Shown here: piece after piece, positions 1 through 5,804 of the stretch
How positions within the stretch are numbered: position 1 is the first letter of the stretch
How the letters are laid out: each line of letters starts with the position of its first letter
DNA from: Alphaproteobacteria bacterium
GTDB lineage: Bacteria; Pseudomonadota; Alphaproteobacteria; Micropepsales; Micropepsaceae
Assembly: GCA_015654715.1 (NCBI GenBank)
Contig: JAATGK010000369.1
Location: forward strand, 1-9,135
Direction of reading: 5' to 3'
Length of the DNA: 9,135 nucleotides
Translations under genes and position numbers: made by a program
The notes under the pieces: generated by a model
What the model saw: the letters and a program-made list of their open reading frames with translations, nothing else
Told to the model about the DNA's origin: nothing
Databases searched by the model: none

Positions 1-131
1 GACGGATAGGGGAACATCTCAAGGACGTAGCATTTCGGTTTGTCGTGGTTCTCGGGCGTCAGGAAGACGGACGCTTCGTTCCAGGCTTGTTGCCAGCGTT
101 TTTCGGAATCTTTGGCGTTATAGCGCGCCAT
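1..131 (-). CDS. leuS: Leucyl-tRNA synthetase, N-terminal fragment (runs off left edge)
   Basis: This is a class I aminoacyl-tRNA synthetase that charges tRNA-Leu with leucine in the cytoplasm. Only the first 43 codons are present. The peptide begins [17 protein letters not shown] and reaches [12 protein letters not shown], the strand that leads into the HIGH-type ATP-binding motif in LeuRS; the motif itself lies beyond the edge. The ATG is at 131-129. An AAAGGG stretch about 10 bases upstream on the minus strand can serve as ribosome binding site. The gene lies 146 bases downstream of a lipoprotein gene on the same strand, and that gap holds a palindromic repeat. The identification rests on the strongly conserved N-terminal block; the rest of the protein is not visible. 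Confidence 0.93.
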   Translation of the reverse strand, partial: MARYNAKDSEKRWQQAWNEASVFLTPENHDKPKCYVLEMFPYP

Positions 132-152
132 GTCAGTCGCACCCTTTCAGGA

Positions 153-195
153 GCGCGACCGGAAAAGTGGGATTCGGCTTTCCGACGAGTCGCGC
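153..195. repeat. Palindromic intergenic repeat, short copy, in leuS leader
   Basis: A nested inverted repeat: GCGCGAC (153-159) pairs with GTCGCGC (189-195), and inside it CGGAAA (160-165) pairs with TTTCCG (179-184). The GGAAAAGTG core and the flanking GCGCGACAAT (192-201) are shared with the larger element at 3992-4086, so the two look like members of one dispersed family. Similar elements with a GGAAAAGTGGG...GGTTTTCC core are, from memory, abundant in Rhizobiales-type genomes. It would be transcribed into the mRNA between the lipoprotein gene and leuS and could act as a processing or stabilising hairpin. That role is inferred. Confidence 0.7.
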
Positions 196-277
196 GACAA
201 TAAACAAACGCCGTCCTTTTGCGGCAAACGCGCCGCATTTTCCAGCATTTCAGACGGATCGCGGCCGCGGTGCGGCG

Positions 278-730
278 TCAGTCGTTGGTCTTGGTGGCGA
301 GGCGAAGCTCGCGGGCGCGCGTCAAGATGGCGTCCGTCAGCTTGGTGGCCGTATCGGGATTGACCGCCACGTCGACCCAGCCCTCATTGGCCTTGGTCTG
401 GCGGAACACCGCGATCTTGCTTCCGTCGGCCCTGAGGCGGCGGTCGAGGATGTAGACCGTCACTTTGAGGCGCTCGCTCGGGGTCTGCGGCGAACTGTAC
501 CAGTCGGTGATGATGACGCCGCCGAACGGATCCTCGGACTGCAGCGGCATAAACGACAAGGTATCGAGCGTGGCGTGCCACAGATAGGAATTTACGCCCA
601 AAATACGCTGGCCGCTCTCACTGGAGATCGCCGTCGTGCCGCTATCGGTGTCCTGGATGTACTGTTTGTCGTCGGACGAACCGCAGCCGGCCAGCAACAG
701 ACCGCATGCCAAAAGGATATAGGCTCGCAT
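278..730 (-). CDS. DUF3576-type small lipoprotein
   Basis: The predicted protein has 150 residues. It starts with a lipoprotein signal (MRAYILLACGLLLAGCGSSD) with lipobox LAGC and acylated Cys16, so it should be anchored in the outer or inner membrane facing the periplasm. The mature part contains GQRILGVNSYLWHATLDTL and IITDWYSSP and ends in a charged helix. This resembles the alphaproteobacterial DUF3576 family, whose function I do not know. The ATG at 730-728 is chosen over an upstream in-frame start at 811 because it gives a clean signal peptide and has GGAG 8 bases upstream (739-742). A promoter-like pair lies at 758-786. The gene is upstream of leuS in the same direction, an arrangement I recall from other alphaproteobacteria. 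The family assignment is by recollection of motifs. Confidence 0.82.
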   Translation of the reverse strand: MRAYILLACGLLLAGCGSSDDKQYIQDTDSGTTAISSESGQRILGVNSYLWHATLDTLSFMPLQSEDPFGGVIITDWYSSPQTPSERLKVTVYILDRRLRADGSKIAVFRQTKANEGWVDVAVNPDTATKLTDAILTRARELRLATKTND

Positions 731-757
731 CAGGCAAACTCCGTGAGCAGGCCCCGG

Positions 758-786
758 CTTATAATGACGACGTTGCCCCCGCGCAA
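758..786 (-). promoter_or_regulatory. Putative sigma-70 promoter of the DUF3576 lipoprotein gene
   Basis: On the minus strand, TTGCGC (781-786) and TATAAG (758-763) are separated by exactly 17 bases. The -10 box matches TATAAT at five of six positions; the -35 box has only the TTG core. Transcription would start near base 751, leaving a leader of about 20 bases that includes the GGAG ribosome binding site. No start site data are available, so this is a pattern match. Confidence 0.45.
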
Positions 787-793
787 CTTGGCC

Positions 794-827
794 GTCTCTA
801 GCCTGAGACAAATCTCACCATTATGAT
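794..827 (+). promoter_or_regulatory. Operator-like inverted repeats and -10 box upstream of porin gene
   Basis: TGAGA-CAAA-TCTCA (804-817) is a perfect 5-base inverted repeat. It overlaps a second one, GTCTC (794-798) with GAGAC (805-809). Directly downstream is TATGAT (822-827), one mismatch from the consensus -10 box. No good -35 box is seen 16-18 bases upstream, and the inverted repeat occupies that space. A regulator bound here could control the porin promoter, and possibly the divergent lipoprotein promoter, whose -35 box is at 781-786. Which protein binds, if any, is unknown. Confidence 0.4.
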
Positions 828-888
828 CAAAGCTTAACGCGGGTCGGTCTTTACCAATTTACCGCTCTGCCGGGATAAAGTGGGGGTC

Positions 889-2067
889 ATGAAAGCCTTA
901 TTGCTCGCAACGGCAGCCGTGCTGGCCGGTTCGGCCGCGTACGCCGAAGATTCATCGGTTTCGCCGTGGACGGCCGAATTCGACAATATCACTGTTTCGG
1001 CGGGCGGATTGGCTTATGGCGCGCTGTTTACGCGCGATACGCCGCAAGCGGCGGGCGCCGATCAGCGCTGGGCCACCGGTGCGGCCGATCTCAATCTGAA
1101 GCTTCAGCGCGACTACGACAGCGGCCTTTCGCTGTCCCTCAAGTCCTCGTTCGAGGTGCTGCGCGACCGTCTGTCCTATGACAATTACGGCGGCGCGCTG
1201 GTGCAGAAGGTCTATGGCGTCGCCCAGACCGGTCTCGGCTCGATCGAAGTCGGCATGACTGATGGTGCCGGCTATGCGCTGGCGGTCACCGGCCCGGTGG
1301 TCGACGACATCACCACCATCGACAACCCCAACGAGACCTATTTCATCGATCCGTCGACGGGGCGCTCGTTCCAAGAGGTGTTCGGCCTGTCGACCGCAGT
1401 CAATTCCTCACTCAACTACGCCAAAATCTCCTATTACACGCCGCGCCTGTTCGGGATTGAGGTCGGCGTCTCGTACACGCCGGGGGAAAATCGCGAGGTC
1501 CTTCCCTTCCTCAACAACGGTCCGCACGCCGCCAACCGCCAGAAGAACATCTGGGAGACGGCGGTCAGCTATTCGCAAGCCTTCGAAGATTTCAGCCTCG
1601 GCTTTTCCGGCGCCGCCGCTTTCGGCCATGGCGACGGCAAGTCCCCGGATGATGCCGGTCTGACCGATTGGAGCGTCGGCACCGAGATCGATGTGCCGAT
1701 CGGCGAGGAATGGAAATTTGCCGTCGGCGGCGGTTACCACCACAACAACACGTTTGCTCTCGACGTCTATTCGGTCTCGACCAGCGCCGGCACCGAAAGT
1801 GCCCATTTGAGTTCGACGCTGGCGTGGAACGATTGGACTGTCGGCGGCGAATACGGCCGGGGCACCGCGAATGCGGGCGGCGGCGGCGCGGTGATCGGGG
1901 TCAAAGCCTATGAGGTCTCGCTCGGCTACCAGATCAACACCAACACGCAGGCCACGCTGGGCTGGCAGGAGCTCGATTACGACCAGAAAGGCGGCGGCGT
2001 CTTCTACAACGGCGCCCCAGCCATCGACATGAACGCCACGTTCTTGCACCTGAAGTTCAAGGTCTAG
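889..2067 (+). CDS. Outer membrane porin (Porin_4-like)
   Basis: The predicted protein has 392 residues. A Sec signal peptide (MKALLLATAAVLAGSAAYA) is followed by a cleavage site before EDSS. The mature part has alternating polar and hydrophobic strands typical of a 16-stranded diffusion porin: an N-terminal FDNITVSAGGLAYGALF strand, VQKVYGVAQTGLGSIEVGM, and repeated NYAKISYYTPRLFGIEVGVSY and WKFAVGGGYHH strands. Length and layout fit alphaproteobacterial trimeric porins that pass small hydrophilic solutes through the outer membrane. The last residues are HLKFKV, so the usual terminal Phe is replaced by Val. I chose the ATG at 889; a GTG at 880 in the same frame is possible, and the ribosome binding site (a G-rich stretch at 882-886) is poorly spaced for 889. 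The gene stands alone between a divergent lipoprotein gene and convergent pyrE. Its substrate cannot be read from sequence. Confidence 0.85.
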   Translation: MKALLLATAAVLAGSAAYAEDSSVSPWTAEFDNITVSAGGLAYGALFTRDTPQAAGADQRWATGAADLNLKLQRDYDSGLSLSLKSSFEVLRDRLSYDNYGGALVQKVYGVAQTGLGSIEVGMTDGAGYALAVTGPVVDDITTIDNPNETYFIDPSTGRSFQEVFGLSTAVNSSLNYAKISYYTPRLFGIEVGVSYTPGENREVLPFLNNGPHAANRQKNIWETAVSYSQAFEDFSLGFSGAAAFGHGDGKSPDDAGLTDWSVGTEIDVPIGEEWKFAVGGGYHHNNTFALDVYSVSTSAGTESAHLSSTLAWNDWTVGGEYGRGTANAGGGGAVIGVKAYEVSLGYQINTNTQATLGWQELDYDQKGGGVFYNGAPAIDMNATFLHLKFKV

Positions 2068-2096
2068 CTTTTCTGCCCCGTGCGGGCGCCCGCCCG

Positions 2097-2636
2097 TTAC
2101 AGAAAATCGCTTTTCTTCAGCGCGCTGAGGAGTTTGATTCCGGCCGCTGCTAAGGCTTCGCTGCCGCCTTCTTCGCGGTCGACGATGACCAGCGCGGTGT
2201 CGACCACGGCGCCCGCGGCACGCGCCATCGCTGCCGCCTTGATGATCGATCCGCCCGAAGTCGCCACGTCGTCGACGATCATCACCCGTTTGCCGGCGAG
2301 GCTTTCACCAGTGGCCAGACCTTCGACCAAGTCCTGGGTGCCGTGATCCTTGGCCTGTTTGCGGACAAAAAAGGTGTTCACCGGCAGGCCATCTTCAAAG
2401 CTCAGCGCCGCGATGCTGGCGATCACCGGCACCGCACCCATCTCCAGGCCGCCGACATAATCGACTTTTTCGCTGCGGATGATGTGCAGCAGCGCGCGGG
2501 CGCAAAGGTAGCCGCCTTTGGGATCCATCATCGTCGGTTTGAGATTGAAGTAGAATTCGCTCTCGACGCCGCTCGCGAGCTTGAATTTGCCGCGCCGGTA
2601 CGAGCGCTGCTTGATGACGTCGATCAGGTCCTGCAC
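2097..2636 (-). CDS. pyrE: Orotate phosphoribosyltransferase
   Basis: The enzyme transfers the phosphoribosyl group of PRPP to orotate to give OMP, the penultimate step of UMP synthesis in the cytoplasm. The protein has 179 residues. The N-terminal block has YRRGKFKLASGVESEFYFN (residues 13-31), the mobile catalytic loop is FVRKQAKDHGT (90-100), and the PRPP-binding motif is VMIVDDVATSGGS (118-130). All are intact. The frame stays open upstream to 2774, but the family N-terminus begins at the GTG at 2636-2634, which has GGAG 7 bases upstream, so this start is preferred. It lies 52 bases downstream of the TMP-synthase-like gene on the same strand and may be co-transcribed with it. Its stop is 29 bases from the convergent porin stop, and no clear terminator is seen between them. 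Confidence 0.93.
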   Translation of the reverse strand: MQDLIDVIKQRSYRRGKFKLASGVESEFYFNLKPTMMDPKGGYLCARALLHIIRSEKVDYVGGLEMGAVPVIASIAALSFEDGLPVNTFFVRKQAKDHGTQDLVEGLATGESLAGKRVMIVDDVATSGGSIIKAAAMARAAGAVVDTALVIVDREEGGSEALAAAGIKLLSALKKSDFL

Positions 2637-2688
2637 CGTGTTTCTCCAAACTGGAATTACCGGAACATCCCCATCATGCCGAGCGCGG

Positions 2689-3297
2689 TCAACCCTTAAG
2701 CGCCCCAATCGCCGCGATGCCGCAAAACCCGTGCAATCGCCCGGCATTTTCCGCGGTAATACCGCCGAGCGCATAGACCGGCCTTTGTGCCAGCCGGGCC
2801 ATCAGATTAGCGCGGCAAACCCCCAACGCCGCCCGTCCCGGGTGGCTGGCGGTCGGAAACACCGCTGACAGGATAACCGCATCGACAAACGCCGCGCGCC
2901 TGAGCGTTGCCAGCGAATGGGCCGACGCGGTGACAAAAAGCCGGCGCCTAAGGCCCGCCGCCGTGCCGATTTCCGTTTCCGGCAGATGCACGCCATCGGC
3001 GCCCACACGCCGCGCCAGTGCGCCATCGCCCGCAATCGAGAGCAGCAGTCCCCGCCCCCGCGCCACGCCGCGCAACGCCAGGGCCAAGTCCCGCCGCCGC
3101 GCCGCATCGCGCGCTCGCACGATCACCAGACTGCCGCACGGCAACGCTTTTGCGGCTGCGAGCGGATCAGGCAGGCGGTCGTCGTCTGTGAACAGAATCA
3201 GCGGCGGCAATCGCGAACCGGCCGCGGCGGCCAGCCTTTCCGCCGCCCTTGCCAGCCTGGTTCTTGCATTGTCTTGGCGCGAAGCGCTATCGCTCAT
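2689..3297 (-). CDS. Thiamine-phosphate synthase-like protein (ThiE/TenI family), divergent
   Basis: The protein has 202 residues and a TIM-barrel fold of the TMP-TENI family. Recognisable blocks are PPLILFTDDDRLPDP (31-45), GADGVHLPE (99-107), TASAHS (123-128), LSAVFPTASHPGRAALG (143-159) and VYALGGITAENA (174-185). Genuine ThiE joins HMP-pyrophosphate and thiazole phosphate to make thiamine phosphate. Here the Asn-Asp pair before the GADGVHL strand appears to be Ala-Gly (89-90), and the Lys of the PT-x-TK motif is His152. The Q-x-R-x-K substrate motif is also not obvious (VIVRARD). TMP synthase activity is therefore doubtful, and a TenI-like or other role is possible. About 28 residues, Ala- and Arg-rich, precede the barrel. 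The ATG is 3 bases from the divergent yggS start. Downstream on the same strand is pyrE. No other thiamine genes or TPP riboswitch are present. Confidence 0.8.
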   Translation of the reverse strand: MSDSASRQDNARTRLARAAERLAAAAGSRLPPLILFTDDDRLPDPLAAAKALPCGSLVIVRARDAARRRDLALALRGVARGRGLLLSIAGDGALARRVGADGVHLPETEIGTAAGLRRRLFVTASAHSLATLRRAAFVDAVILSAVFPTASHPGRAALGVCRANLMARLAQRPVYALGGITAENAGRLHGFCGIAAIGALKG

Positions 3298-3300
3298 CCC

Positions 3301-3990
3301 ATGGTTCCAACCAATTCTGCAGTCGCCGCCAACCTAGAATATATCCGTGCCCGTATCGAGGCAGCGCGCGCCAGCGCCGTGGCTCCGGCGCCAGAAACGC
3401 ATCTGATCGCGGTCTCCAAAACCCATCCTGTCGAGGCGATCGTTGAAGCCCTCGAGGCCAGTCATCGCCTGTTTGGCGAATCCAAAGTGCAGGAAGCGCT
3501 CGCCAAATGGCCGGTGTTGCGCGAGCAATATCCCGATGCCGAACTGCATATGATCGGCGCGCTCCAAACCAACAAGGCCAAGGAAGCCGTCGGCTTGTTC
3601 GACGCTTTTCATTCGGTCGACCGGGTGAAACTCGCCCGCGCGATTGCTGCCGAAGGTGAAAAACAGGGGCGCAACCCGAAGATCTTCGTGCAGGTGAACA
3701 TCGGCGAAGAACCGCAGAAATCCGGCGTCGCTCCGCGCGAAACGCTTGCCTTGGTTGAAGAGGTGCGGGCACTGGGCCTCAATCTCGTCGGCCTGATGTG
3801 CGTGCCGCCGTTCGATGTCGCCCCCGCGCCCTATTTCGGCTTGCTCAAAAAGCTGGGCCGGGACGCCGGCTTGCCGCTGCTCTCGATGGGCATGAGCGAT
3901 GATTTCGAGATCGCGATCGCCTTTGGCGCCACCCACGTTCGGGTCGGCACCGCGATTTTCGGCGCCCGCGATTACGGCGCCAAGGCTTAG
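3301..3990 (+). CDS. yggS: YggS/PLPBP-family pyridoxal-phosphate homeostasis protein
   Basis: The protein has 229 residues and a single-domain TIM barrel of the alanine racemase N-terminal fold. It binds PLP without a known catalytic reaction and helps control free PLP and amino acid balance in the cytoplasm. The PLP lysine is Lys40 in LIAVSKTHP (35-43). Other family blocks are FGESKVQEA (58-66; usually FGEN-x-VQE, so Asn is Ser here), LHMIGALQTNK (82-92), GLMCVPP (164-170), and the phosphate-binding end SMGMSDDFEIAIAFGATHVR (195-214) followed by VGTAIFGARDY. The ATG at 3301 matches the usual family N-terminus (AANLEYIRARIEAAR). There is no clear Shine-Dalgarno sequence, and the start codon of the divergent TMP-synthase-like gene is 3 bases away, so the promoter must lie within that gene. 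A palindromic element begins 2 bases after the stop. Confidence 0.93.
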   Translation: MVPTNSAVAANLEYIRARIEAARASAVAPAPETHLIAVSKTHPVEAIVEALEASHRLFGESKVQEALAKWPVLREQYPDAELHMIGALQTNKAKEAVGLFDAFHSVDRVKLARAIAAEGEKQGRNPKIFVQVNIGEEPQKSGVAPRETLALVEEVRALGLNLVGLMCVPPFDVAPAPYFGLLKKLGRDAGLPLLSMGMSDDFEIAIAFGATHVRVGTAIFGARDYGAKA

Positions 3991-3991
3991 A

Positions 3992-4086
3992 GCGCTTTCA
4001 GGAAAAGTGCCCGCGCGCGTTGCGCGCCCCTAAAAAATAGGCGTGCAAAGCACGCCGGGCGGTTTTCCGTCCGAAAGCGCGACAAT
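3992..4086. repeat. Composite palindromic intergenic element, cloverleaf-like
   Basis: The outer stem is GCGCTTTC (3992-3999) with GAAAGCGC (4073-4080). Next come GGAAAA (4001-4006) with TTTTCC (4063-4068) and GCCCG (4009-4013) with CGGGC (4056-4060). Within the apex are two further hairpins: CGCGC/GCGCG (4014-4018 and 4022-4026) and GCGTGC/GCACGC (4041-4046 and 4050-4055), joined by an A-rich linker CCCCTAAAAAATAG. The 3' end GCGCGACAAT (4077-4086) is identical to bases 192-201 beside the other copy. As RNA this would form a stable branched structure after the yggS stop, plausibly acting as a 3' stabiliser or terminator for the convergent pair. The function is inferred. Confidence 0.75.
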
Positions 4087-4096
4087 CAAAGAATCC

Positions 4097-4135
4097 AGAG
4101 CATTTCAGCGTTTCCGTGAAACGGTGAAACGCTCT
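4097..4135. repeat. 39-base near-perfect palindrome, second module of the intergenic element
   Basis: The sequence AGAGCATTTCAGCGTTTC (4097-4114) reads, with a few mismatches, as the reverse complement of GAAACGGTGAAACGCTCT (4118-4135), around a 3-base centre. The 10 bases between it and the upstream hairpin module are AT-rich. I recall the same AGAGCATTTCA...TGAAACGCTCT type of module next to GGAAAAGTG-type hairpins in alphaproteobacterial intergenic repeats. Its right end overlaps the first two bases of the stop codon of the minus-strand gene (4134-4136). Confidence 0.72.
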
Positions 4136-4610
4136 AGTAAGCTTCGGCCAGCCGTCCGCTGGCGCGATAAGCGGCCATGGCCTGCTTCATCGTCCCCGGA
4201 TTTGTGATCTCTTTGTCGGGGGTCGGGATTTCGTTCGACGCCACCCCTGTCATGGGCGCGCCTTGGTCGTCGCCGAACAGCGCGGCATAAACGGTATCGC
4301 CGGCGCTCTTGCCGGTGACTTCGGTGAAAATGGCATCGCCGATTGATCCGAGAAACCCGACCACTCCGCCATACAGCGTATCACCGGCGATCTTCTCGCC
4401 GATGCCGATACCGTCGCCCGTCAGGTGCCGGTAGATGGTCGAAATAACCGGGATATGCTGCAGCGGATTGACGATATCGAGCAGGTCGCCAAAACCGAAG
4501 CTGGAGTCCGGACCCGAATCCGCATTCGAATCCGTTGCCACCGGAGCGGGCTGGGCGGCCAGCTTGCGGGCGTAGTCTTGATTGCGGAGGGCGAAGTCGG
4601 TTCCAGGCAT
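4134..4610 (-). CDS. Conserved hypothetical protein with internal duplication
   Basis: The predicted protein has 158 residues and I cannot assign it a function. Three regions are visible: a low-complexity N-terminus rich in Ala, Asp and Ser (about 1-38); a conserved-looking core (39-112) with FGDLLDIVNPLQHIPVIST; and a polar tail (113-158). In the core, I-Y-x3-TG...AGDTLY (59-80) is echoed by I-F-x3-TG...AGDTVY (94-108), suggesting a short duplicated unit. Gly-rich hydrophobic stretches (GGVVGFLGSIGDAIF) could associate with membrane, but there is no signal peptide and no classical membrane segment. I recall similar core sequences from other alphaproteobacteria, only as hypothetical proteins. 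The ATG at 4610-4608 has AGAGGG very close upstream. ribA ends 88 bases upstream on the same strand. The stop codon overlaps the palindromic element. Confidence 0.72.
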   Translation of the reverse strand: MPGTDFALRNQDYARKLAAQPAPVATDSNADSGPDSSFGFGDLLDIVNPLQHIPVISTIYRHLTGDGIGIGEKIAGDTLYGGVVGFLGSIGDAIFTEVTGKSAGDTVYAALFGDDQGAPMTGVASNEIPTPDKEITNPGTMKQAMAAYRASGRLAEAY

Positions 4611-4698
4611 ACCCTCTGTTAAGCAAGCCTGGTGCCAACCCGCCGTTGTGGGAATCGTTCAGATTTGTCGCAGTCGCGCCCGGTAATTTTTGCCCGGT

Positions 4699-5799
4699 TC
4701 AGAGAAAGTGCCCGGCCTTTTCGGCCTTGGTGCGCAAATAGGCTTCGTTGTGCCGGTTGCTGGGGAAGGCGTGCGGCACCCGCTCGACCACCTCGATACC
4801 AGCGCGCGCGAGGCCTTCCACTTTATCCGGATTGTTGGTCATCAAACGAACCGCGCTAAAGCCCAGCAAAACCAGCATCCGCGCCGCCACGGCATAGACG
4901 CGCTCGTCGGCTTCGAAGCCCAGCCGTTCGTTGGCTTCCATCGTGTCGTAGCCCTGATCCTGGAGGCGATAGGCGCGCAGCTTGTTGATCAAACCGATGC
5001 CGCGTCCTTCCTGCGCCAGATACAACAGGATGCCGCCGCCGTGCTTGGCGATGGCTGCCACGGCGCCGCGCAATTGTTCGCCGCAATCGCATTTGAGCGA
5101 ACCCAAGAGGTCGCCGGTAAAGCATTCCGAATGCAGGCGCGTCAGCACCGGATTGGTCGGTTCGCCGATCACCACGGCATAGTTCTCCGCCCCGCCGTCG
5201 CCGGCGCGGAAAGCGACGAGCTCGGTTTTCTCGCTGGCCTCAAGCGGCACGCGCGCCCGCGTCACGATCGCCAGGCTTTCGGCGGCGCGTGATTCGTAAC
5301 TGGTGACATCCGTCACGTTGAGGTCGATCCCGCCGCGCTCGGCTCCTGTGACCACCACGGCCGCCGGTAACAATCCCGCGAGCTTGGCAAGTTTCACGGC
5401 CGCGCCATAGGCCGGCCCGAGCTTCGCCCGGCGGGCGTTGAACGGGCCTTTGAGCGGGGTATCGAGGTCGGCGGTGGGATCGGCGATGGCGCGAATCGCG
5501 GCCGGCGTGGTTCCAGCCTTCAGCGGCAAGGCTACGACCTCGGGCGTATAAAGCCGGATTTTCAACGTCCGCGCCCGGGCATGGCTCAAGATCAGCAGCG
5601 GCCGTTTCAGCCGTTTCAGGGTGGCGGCCGCGATGGTCTCGGCCGCGTACAGGCTGTGCACGCCCCGCTGTCCGGAAGCGCCAATCAGCCGCACCGGCCG
5701 TCCGGCCCGGAGGGCATCGATCGCCTGCGCAACCTTATCGAGCCCGCCGTTGGGGGCGAGCTTGGACGGCAGGGACGGGGCGCGGCGCAATTGCGACAT
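4699..5799 (-). CDS. ribA: GTP cyclohydrolase II with degenerate DHBP-synthase-like N-terminal domain
   Basis: This enzyme opens the imidazole ring of GTP, releasing formate and pyrophosphate, the first step of the guanine branch of riboflavin synthesis. The protein has 366 residues. The C-terminal half carries the full GTP cyclohydrolase II set: zinc ligands Cys226, Cys237 and Cys239 in SECFTGDLLGSLKCDCG, then YLAQEGRGIGLINK (260-273), GYDTMEAN (283-290), LGF (293-295) and TNNPDKVEGL (321-330). The first ~190 residues are alignable in outline to DHBP synthase (KLAKLAGLLPAAVVV, 136-150), but the acidic VDDEDREN-type motif is absent, so I infer that this half does not make dihydroxybutanone phosphate. 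The ATG at 5799 is preferred to an in-frame start at 5895 because the latter would overlap the divergent regulator. The start has a weak GGGATAG site upstream, which can pair in a hairpin. No FMN riboswitch is seen. Confidence 0.92.
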   Translation of the reverse strand: MSQLRRAPSLPSKLAPNGGLDKVAQAIDALRAGRPVRLIGASGQRGVHSLYAAETIAAATLKRLKRPLLILSHARARTLKIRLYTPEVVALPLKAGTTPAAIRAIADPTADLDTPLKGPFNARRAKLGPAYGAAVKLAKLAGLLPAAVVVTGAERGGIDLNVTDVTSYESRAAESLAIVTRARVPLEASEKTELVAFRAGDGGAENYAVVIGEPTNPVLTRLHSECFTGDLLGSLKCDCGEQLRGAVAAIAKHGGGILLYLAQEGRGIGLINKLRAYRLQDQGYDTMEANERLGFEADERVYAVAARMLVLLGFSAVRLMTNNPDKVEGLARAGIEVVERVPHAFPSNRHNEAYLRTKAEKAGHFL

Positions 5800-5804
5800 G
5801 ACGG

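Noticed and set aside
167..826. Plus-strand open frame opposite the lipoprotein gene
   Set aside because: It is antisense to a gene with a clean lipobox, ribosome binding site and promoter. Its peptide is Arg/Ala-rich with no recognisable domain.
1408..2049. Minus-strand open frame opposite the porin gene
   Set aside because: The porin frame has a signal peptide and barrel strands. The antisense frame is a by-product of high GC content and shows no family motif.
2068..2096. GC palindrome GCGGGCGCCCGC as a terminator between porin and pyrE
   Set aside because: The hairpin would have only a 4-base stem with a 4-base loop, and there is no T-run downstream on either strand.
2637..2774. Longer N-terminus for PyrE
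   Set aside because: The added residues overlap the upstream gene and match nothing in the family, while the GTG at 2636 has a well-placed GGAG.
2917..3300. Upstream extension of the yggS frame
   Set aside because: The extension is antisense to the TMP-synthase-like gene and is Arg/Pro-rich. The YggS family N-terminus starts at 3301.
3298..3400. TPP riboswitch upstream of the TMP-synthase-like gene
   Set aside because: The upstream DNA is yggS coding sequence and shows no thi-box.
3334..3936. Minus-strand open frame opposite yggS
   Set aside because: yggS motifs run through the whole interval on the plus strand; the antisense peptide has no recognisable features.
4683..4698. Direct repeat of ACCGGGC between ribA and the hypothetical gene
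   Set aside because: Seven GC-rich bases repeated twice is within chance expectation and has no promoter context.
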